42,250 nt of DNA from Flavobacteriaceae bacterium ASP10-09a (lineage in GTDB: Bacteria > Bacteroidota > Bacteroidia > Flavobacteriales > Flavobacteriaceae): NCBI GenBank assembly GCA_000981625.1, contig LAQA01000049.1, positions 1 to 42,250 on the forward strand. Reading direction: 5' to 3'. Numbering within the stretch: position 1 is the first letter of the stretch; each line of letters starts with the position of its first letter. Both the position numbers and the translations under genes were made by a program. Positions 37,821 through 42,250 of this stretch are shown piece by piece. The notes under the pieces are model-generated. The model saw only the letters and a program-made list of their open reading frames with translations, was not told the DNA's origin and did no database searches.

Positions 37821-39181
37821 TACCTTGTTGTTTTATATTTGTTTTCATCATCCATCATCTCTTTTATCTTTCTGTCCTCCCAATTTTTGCCTAAGAAAAT
37901 ATTGTAATTGTTTACTTCTAGAAAGTGAAAAGTTAAGCCCATTCCCCATCCGAATATCGGAAACCAAAACCAGTGAAAACCGGGCGAAAATCTTAAATTG
38001 ATGAAAATTAAAAACGGAATTACGATACAATAAGAAGCCAGATTTTGATAAAATTCTTTTAATTTTTCTACCTTTTCCACAGCTCTTACATATTTACTGT
38101 TTTCTAAATCGTCTGTATACATAGTATTATTCATTTTATATAAGAGAGGTAAACTCACCTTAAATGTTTTATTATTGTTTTCTATTTTAACTCCTTTATC
38201 TGTTATTAATCCATACCGATCAGCAATATTCTGCAAACCAACTTTGGTGCTTTTCCCCATTGCTTCTTTAGGATTTACGTTGTTTTCTATGATTAAATAA
38301 TTATCTTCTTCATAGATATTTATAGTTAATGGTTTAGAAGATGAAACGACGTTGTGCTTTACTGCATTTTCTAGTAAAAGCTGTAAAGAAAGTGGTACAA
38401 TTTTTAATTCATCATTACTAATTGAATCTGGAATGTTAAATTTCACAGCATCTTCAAAGCGCATACCTAATAACTGCATATAGGTTTTTGCAAAATTTAA
38501 TTCTTCTGTAATCGGAACTAAATCTTTATTTCTTTGTTCTAAAACATATCGATATACTTTAGATAGTTTTGTGGTAAACTTTTCTGCCTGAAGTGGGTTT
38601 TCGCCAATTAAACTCGTTAATACGTTTAAACTGTTGAATAAAAAATGTGGATCTAATTGATTCTTTAAAGATTCAAACTTTGCTGTTTCCGTTTTGGCTA
38701 CAATTTCTTGTTTTGTGCTTTCTTGTTTTACAGAACTTTTCCATTGAATCATAAATCCTCTAGCATGCAAAAATGCAGATATTCCGAAAGAAAGAATCAC
38801 ATAAAAAAAATGACTCCAAATAAAATTTCCTTGAAAAAATCGATCAGGATTACTCCCTGAAATAACAACGAAATTTATATAGTTGATAAATAAAACAGCA
38901 GGCACTGTATAAAGTATAGTACTGATAATACCTGCCCAAATTCTTGTGTTCGTATGCTCGATCCAATCCCATTTTTTACTCAAATAATCGTTAATCATAC
39001 CTTGAAAAAAACCCAATCCAAAAGAATACATGGCAGATATTAAAACAGCATATCCAATAGACTTTAAAGAAAAATCTTGATTAATTAGTATGAATATTAG
39101 TGCACAGATTAGCGTAATTTTTAAACAAAGTATTATTCCTTCTTTATAAGTTCTTTTAAATTCACTGCTATTAGAATTCAT
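37820..39181 (-). CDS. LytS-type histidine kinase with C-terminal 2TM domain
   Basis: 453 residues from the ATG at 39181 (a TTG two codons upstream is in frame). Four N-terminal membrane helices (about 15-140), then the His_kinase box with His179 (NQLDPHFLFNSLNVL) and an HATPase domain with Asn272 (LLLENAVKHN) and a short GLQNIADRY glycine box. The last 95 residues (about 358-453) are a complete 2TM domain: KYVRAVEKVEKLKEFYQNLA, two membrane helices and KNWEDRKIKEMM. This adds two helices to the kinase and makes it share a module with four neighbours. Cognate regulator: the LytTR protein of the same cluster. Confidence 0.92.
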   Translation of the reverse strand: MNSNSSEFKRTYKEGIILCLKITLICALIFILINQDFSLKSIGYAVLISAMYSFGLGFFQGMINDYLSKKWDWIEHTNTRIWAGIISTILYTVPAVLFINYINFVVISGSNPDRFFQGNFIWSHFFYVILSFGISAFLHARGFMIQWKSSVKQESTKQEIVAKTETAKFESLKNQLDPHFLFNSLNVLTSLIGENPLQAEKFTTKLSKVYRYVLEQRNKDLVPITEELNFAKTYMQLLGMRFEDAVKFNIPDSISNDELKIVPLSLQLLLENAVKHNVVSSSKPLTINIYEEDNYLIIENNVNPKEAMGKSTKVGLQNIADRYGLITDKGVKIENNNKTFKVSLPLLYKMNNTMYTDDLENSKYVRAVEKVEKLKEFYQNLASYCIVIPFLIFINLRFSPGFHWFWFPIFGWGMGLTFHFLEVNNYNIFLGKNWEDRKIKEMMDDENKYKTTR

Positions 39182-39198
39182 ATTCAATATTATTTTTA

Positions 39199-39615
39199 CT
39201 AAAATTTTATGTTTAAAGATACATCTTTATCAGAAACTACAAACTTTGCATCCTCAAATTTTGGAGGTCCGAAAGACATATTATTGTTAGAAGCTCCATA
39301 ATCTTCTAAAGGCATTCCATTCGCTTCAAAATCCATTTTATCATTATTATTTTTATCATGATAACAGATAATTGCATATTCTCCAGAAACAACGTTTTCA
39401 AAAACAACAATACTCTTTCCGTCTATAATTTTAGATTCGGCACCTTGTATTGGTGTCATGTTAAAAGTAGTTTTATCGTATAAAGCAAAACCTACTTTGC
39501 CAGAATCGGATGTTACATTGACAACAGTTACCGTAATCGTTGTCGTATTTTGAGCGATTATAGAATTAGAAATGAATAACATGATTCCTATTAAAATTGA
39601 TACTAAAAATTTCAT
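39199..39615 (-). CDS. DUF2141 exported protein
   Basis: 138 residues. The signal peptide (VSILIGIMLFISNSIIAQ) is followed by a DUF2141 beta-domain: GKVGFALYDKTTF, VVSGEYAIICYHDKNNNDKMDFEANGMP with Asp/Asn-rich calcium-like spacing, and a C-terminal VSLNIKF. Probably outer-membrane or periplasmic; function unknown. It is 17 nt upstream of the kinase ATG and probably heads this operon. Confidence 0.9.
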   Translation of the reverse strand: MKFLVSILIGIMLFISNSIIAQNTTTITVTVVNVTSDSGKVGFALYDKTTFNMTPIQGAESKIIDGKSIVVFENVVSGEYAIICYHDKNNNDKMDFEANGMPLEDYGASNNNMSFGPPKFEDAKFVVSDKDVSLNIKF

Positions 39616-39644
39616 AATGTTTGTTTTTATTGTTATTGATAGTC

Positions 39645-39652
39645 CAAAGATG
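39645..39652 (-). promoter_or_regulatory. Candidate -7 box of the DUF2141-kinase operon
   Basis: CATCTTTG on the minus strand differs from TAnnTTTG at the first base only, and lies 29 nt upstream of the DUF2141 ATG. I do not see a clear TTG at the -33 position. Confidence 0.35.
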
Positions 39653-39843
39653 CAACAGAACTAAATTTTTTGAAATTAAAGAATACTGAGTTGTGTTTTT
39701 TTTAGGATGAATTGTAATTATGACACAGGATTCAATCATAAACAGTAAAACACGAACCTATTTATCAATTTAGAATTATCAAAAAAGGATTATTTGACTC
39801 TTATTTTATGAATTTATAACTCAAAAACCAATTTTGTTTAAAT

Positions 39844-39877
39844 TTGATAAAAATTATAAAAAAGCGAGGTACTTTTA
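39844..39877 (+). promoter_or_regulatory. Candidate promoter of the arginine operon
   Basis: TTG (39844-39846), 23 nt, then TACTTTTA (39870-39877), one mismatch to TAnnTTTG. The start point would fall at about 39884, some 28 nt before the leader ORF. A second weak box, TACTTTAG, lies at 39899-39906. Confidence 0.3.
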
Positions 39878-39911
39878 ATGATACTTTTTAAAAAATTTAT
39901 ACTTTAGCATT

Positions 39912-39986
39912 ATGATTACTTCAAAAATAAATAAATTATATACTACAATAGCCCCCAGTTTGCGCTTAAGCAACAATCGTCGCTAA
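39912..39986 (+). CDS. Candidate arginine leader peptide
   Basis: 24 codons from ATG to TAA, ending in the residues LRLSNNRR. It has three Arg codons, two adjacent just before the stop, and all three are CGC or CGT, whereas genes in this window mostly use AGA. It lies about 240 nt upstream of the GNAT-argG-argC operon. This fits a leader whose translation stalls when charged arginyl-tRNA is scarce. A perfect 6-bp hairpin (CTAATA with TATTAG) covers the stop codon at 39983-39998. No matching database leader was checked. Confidence 0.5.
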   Translation: MITSKINKLYTTIAPSLRLSNNRR

Positions 39987-40226
39987 TATTTTTATTAGTA
40001 ACAAATTAGACTATTACAGTATTTAACCATTTATTTATTTATCGTGAATCTTTCTTACAAAACTTATTTACAATCTTTAGTTATTTTAAAAAATAACACT
40101 AAAAATGTACGCCGTAGTTTTCCGATTCGCCCTTTGGGGTAATCGCTATTTATGGAATTTAGGTGCGTCCGATTCTACATTCAAACATAAACAAACAAAA
40201 AATCTCATAACATAAAACACAATGCA
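39987..40226 (+). promoter_or_regulatory. Long structured leader of the arginine operon
   Basis: 240 nt between the leader peptide and the first enzyme. It contains a perfect 7-bp hairpin at 40080-40097 (GTTATTT with AAATAAC) that can be lengthened by TTTA with TAAA past a bulge, and then a compact GC-richer element (40105-40180, listed separately). No classic terminator with a T-run is seen, so the mechanism could act on translation, or on the leader peptide alone. Confidence 0.35.
40105..40180 (+). other. GC-richer structured element before the first arginine gene
   Basis: This stretch is close to half G+C in a window that is otherwise about 30%. CGATT (40123-40127) pairs with AATCG (40141-40145) around an inner CCC/GGG stem, and ACGC (40109-40112) can pair with GCGT (40165-40168) to enclose it. 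TCCGATTC occurs twice (40121-40128 and 40168-40175). It also opens a 36-codon frame (ATG 40105 to TAA 40215) with two CGN Arg codons. I recognise no known riboswitch; an RNA fold or a second upstream ORF are both possible. Confidence 0.4.
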
Positions 40227-40853
40227 ATGGAAATTGTAATTGCAAACAAATCACATAGTGTTTACGCAGAAATTATCTGTAAAACGATCGAAGACGCTGC
40301 TCAAATTAGAGGAACAGGAATTGCAAAAAGAAAGCCAGAATACATTATTACTAAAATGAAAAATGGTAACGCTGTAATCGCTTTTGAAGGAAATAAATTT
40401 GCTGGTTTCTGCTATATAGAAGCTTGGAGTCATGGAAAATTTGTCGCAAATTCTGGGTTAATTGTTCATCCAGATTATAGAAATTTAGGACTAGCGAAAC
40501 AAATTAAACAAGTAATTTTCAAACATTCTAGAACTAAATTTCCAGATTCTAAAGTGTTTAGTATTACAACGGGTTTAGCGGTTATGAAACTAAATAGCGA
40601 CTTAGGTTACAAACCAGTTACTTTTTCTGAATTAACAAACGATCAATCTTTTTGGAATGGTTGCCAAACTTGTAAAAATTACGATGTTTTAACTAGAACA
40701 GCACAAAAGATGTGTTTGTGTACAGGTATGTTGTTTGACCCAAAAGTAAAAAGAGAAAAAGAAATAAAAGAAATAAAAGAAAACGCATTTAAAAGACTAA
40801 AAAACATAAAACAGAACTTGTTTTTAAAAAAAGAGAAAAATGGCAAAAAATAA
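40227..40853 (+). CDS. GNAT acyltransferase of the arginine operon
   Basis: 208 residues. A GNAT fold with the acetyl-CoA loop VHPDYRNLGLAKQIK (about 80-95). A C-terminal Cys group GCQTC...MCLC and a basic tail (KRLKNIKQNLFLKKEKNGKK) follow. As the first gene before argG and argC it is a good candidate for the glutamate N-acyltransferase that starts arginine synthesis, a step that in Bacteroidota is often done by a GNAT-only enzyme rather than the long ArgA. Start: of the two nearby ATGs only 40227 opens a long frame. It overlaps argG by 14 nt. Confidence 0.8.
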   Translation: MEIVIANKSHSVYAEIICKTIEDAAQIRGTGIAKRKPEYIITKMKNGNAVIAFEGNKFAGFCYIEAWSHGKFVANSGLIVHPDYRNLGLAKQIKQVIFKHSRTKFPDSKVFSITTGLAVMKLNSDLGYKPVTFSELTNDQSFWNGCQTCKNYDVLTRTAQKMCLCTGMLFDPKVKREKEIKEIKENAFKRLKNIKQNLFLKKEKNGKK

Positions 40854-42030
40854 TATTGGAAAATTAGTAATTGCATATAGTGGCGGATTAGATACTTCTT
40901 ATTGTGCCGTAAGCTTATCAAAAGAATATGATGTACATGCAGTAAGTGTAAATACGGGTGGTTTTACTGCTGATGAAATTACTACTATTGAAAAAAACGC
41001 TTATAAAATGGGCGTTTCTACCTATAAAAATATTGATGCAGTTGCTACATTTTATACAAAAGTAGTAAAATATTTAATTTTTGGAAATGTTTTAAAAAAC
41101 AATACATATCCACTTTCAGTAAGTGCAGAAAGAATTATTCAAGCAATTGAAATTGTTGAATATGCAAAAAGTATTGGTGCAGCATATATTGCACATGGAA
41201 GTACTGGTGCTGGAAATGATCAAGTACGTTTTGATATGATTTTTCAAACGTTAGCACCACATATTAAAATAATTACGCCAATTAGAGACGGAAGTTTAAC
41301 AAGACAGCAAGAAATTGATTATCTAAAAGAAAACGGAATAGATATGTCTTGGGAAAAATCAAAATATTCGGTAAATAAAGGTCTTTGGGGAACAAGCGTT
41401 GGTGGTGTTGAAACGTTAAATTCTGAGAAGCCTTTACCAAGCGCTGCATATCCATCTCAAATCCAAAAAGAAGGTGAAGAAAAAGTAATATTGACTTTTA
41501 AAAATGGTGAATTTGTTGCTTTTAATGGGGAAGAAAATACACCAGAAGTAAATATTGAAAAACTAAACGACATCGCTTCTGCATTCGCAATTGGTAGAGA
41601 TATTCATGTTGGCGATACTATTGTTGGTATTAAAGGAAGAGTTGGTTTTGAAGCTGCTGCTGCTTTAATTACAATAAAAGCGCATCATTTATTAGAAAAG
41701 CACACGCTTACGAAATGGCAATTACAACACAAAGAATATTTGTCTAGTTTCTATGGAATGCATTTGCACGAAGGTCAATATTTAGATCCTGTAATGAGAG
41801 ATACGGAAGCTTTTTTACAAAGCTCTCAAAAAATGGTTTCTGGTAATGTAGTGGCTACTTTAAAACCGTATCATTTTTCTTTAGATGGAATTGTTTCTAA
41901 ACACGATTTAATGTCTGCTAAATTTGGGAGTTATGGTGAAGAAAATAAGGCTTGGACAGCAGATGATGCGAAAGGTTTCATTAAAATTTTAGGAAATCAA
42001 AATAAGATATATCAACAAGTAAATTCTTAA
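40840..42030 (+). CDS. argG: Argininosuccinate synthase
   Basis: 396 residues. Joins citrulline and aspartate with ATP. It has the PP-loop AYSGGLDTS at the start, IAHGSTGAGNDQVRFD in the middle and the citrulline/aspartate site SKYSVNKGLWG. The sequence looks complete. It overlaps the GNAT gene by 14 nt and is followed 2 nt later by argC. Confidence 0.97.
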   Translation: MAKNNIGKLVIAYSGGLDTSYCAVSLSKEYDVHAVSVNTGGFTADEITTIEKNAYKMGVSTYKNIDAVATFYTKVVKYLIFGNVLKNNTYPLSVSAERIIQAIEIVEYAKSIGAAYIAHGSTGAGNDQVRFDMIFQTLAPHIKIITPIRDGSLTRQQEIDYLKENGIDMSWEKSKYSVNKGLWGTSVGGVETLNSEKPLPSAAYPSQIQKEGEEKVILTFKNGEFVAFNGEENTPEVNIEKLNDIASAFAIGRDIHVGDTIVGIKGRVGFEAAAALITIKAHHLLEKHTLTKWQLQHKEYLSSFYGMHLHEGQYLDPVMRDTEAFLQSSQKMVSGNVVATLKPYHFSLDGIVSKHDLMSAKFGSYGEENKAWTADDAKGFIKILGNQNKIYQQVNS

Positions 42031-42032
42031 GT

Positions 42033-42250
42033 ATGTTAGAAATCGGAATTATAGGTGGCGCAGGTTACACAGCTGGAGAATTAATAAGATTATTACTAAA
42101 TCACCCGAAATCGAATATCAATTTTGTTTACAGTACCTCCAATGCAGGCAACAAATTACATGAAATTCATGAAGATTTAATTGGGTCTACAGAAATTAGC
42201 TTTACTAGTGAAATTAATGCAGAAGTTGATGTCTTATTTTTATGCTTAGG
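42033..42250 (+). CDS. argC: N-acetyl-gamma-glutamyl-phosphate reductase (5' part)
   Basis: The first 72 codons are in the window. The NADP-binding start IGIIGGAGYTAGELIRLLL is the ArgC signature, and VDVLFLCLG begins the next strand. The rest lies beyond the window. It continues the arginine operon, with only 2 nt after argG. Confidence 0.9.
   Translation, partial: MLEIGIIGGAGYTAGELIRLLLNHPKSNINFVYSTSNAGNKLHEIHEDLIGSTEISFTSEINAEVDVLFLCL

Overview
The window comes from an AT-rich member of the Bacteroidota, most likely a marine Flavobacteriaceae close to Polaribacter or Tenacibaculum. This rests on gene content and signals rather than a search: a menaquinone route (menE, menC, menA), 2TM-domain proteins beside a LytS/LytTR pair, DUF2141, a split FadF-like Fe-S reductase, signal peptides ending in '-AQ', and TAnnTTTG-type promoter boxes. 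Many starts have no clear Shine-Dalgarno sequence, and several genes start at TTG.

Layout. 1-2124 (minus): a single-domain response regulator followed by a PAS-GAF sensor kinase that runs off the left edge. 2125-3426: gene-poor DNA with one candidate 52-residue membrane ORF and a terminator-like hairpin. 3427-14366 (minus): a run of eleven genes with mostly short gaps or overlaps, in transcription order: amidase, Mce protein, Fe-S membrane reductase and its CCG-domain partner, two bPH membrane proteins, menA, a START-like protein, menC, a CPBP protease and menE. 14459-17579 (plus): an LptD-like outer-membrane protein and RidA, closed by a bidirectional terminator. 17671-24262 (minus): gap, pfkA and a giant TamB protein. 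24458-27343 (plus): tsaD and an LtaS-like alkaline-phosphatase-fold membrane enzyme, convergent with a B12-binding radical SAM protein (27356-29215). 29285-34445: a patchwork with a TlpA-like lipoprotein, an S1/P1 nuclease, an operon led by an SPFH protein, and three small genes that each look broken by one base. 34466-35461: a DHH phosphoesterase. 35725-39615 (minus): DUF2141, a LytS-type kinase with a C-terminal 2TM module, four free-standing 2TM proteins and a LytTR regulator. 39616-42250 (plus): an arginine-biosynthesis operon (GNAT, argG, argC) behind a long leader that contains a short ORF ending in Arg-Arg.

How the genes work together. The long minus-strand run combines quinone synthesis with a membrane Fe-S reductase that probably delivers electrons to that quinone. 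The same run and its divergent neighbour add envelope functions (amidase, Mce lipid carrier, LptD). The 2TM region looks like one signalling unit in which the kinase tail and four small proteins share the same membrane module. The arginine operon has a leader that suggests attenuation by arginine supply.

The parts most worth a second look are the arginine leader and the compact GC-richer element after it, the five-copy 2TM signalling cluster, the SPFH-led operon of tiny membrane proteins, the single-base breaks between 29.3 and 34.5 kb, and the degenerate first iron-sulfur site of the CCG protein. I saw no CRISPR array, insertion sequence, tRNA or rRNA.
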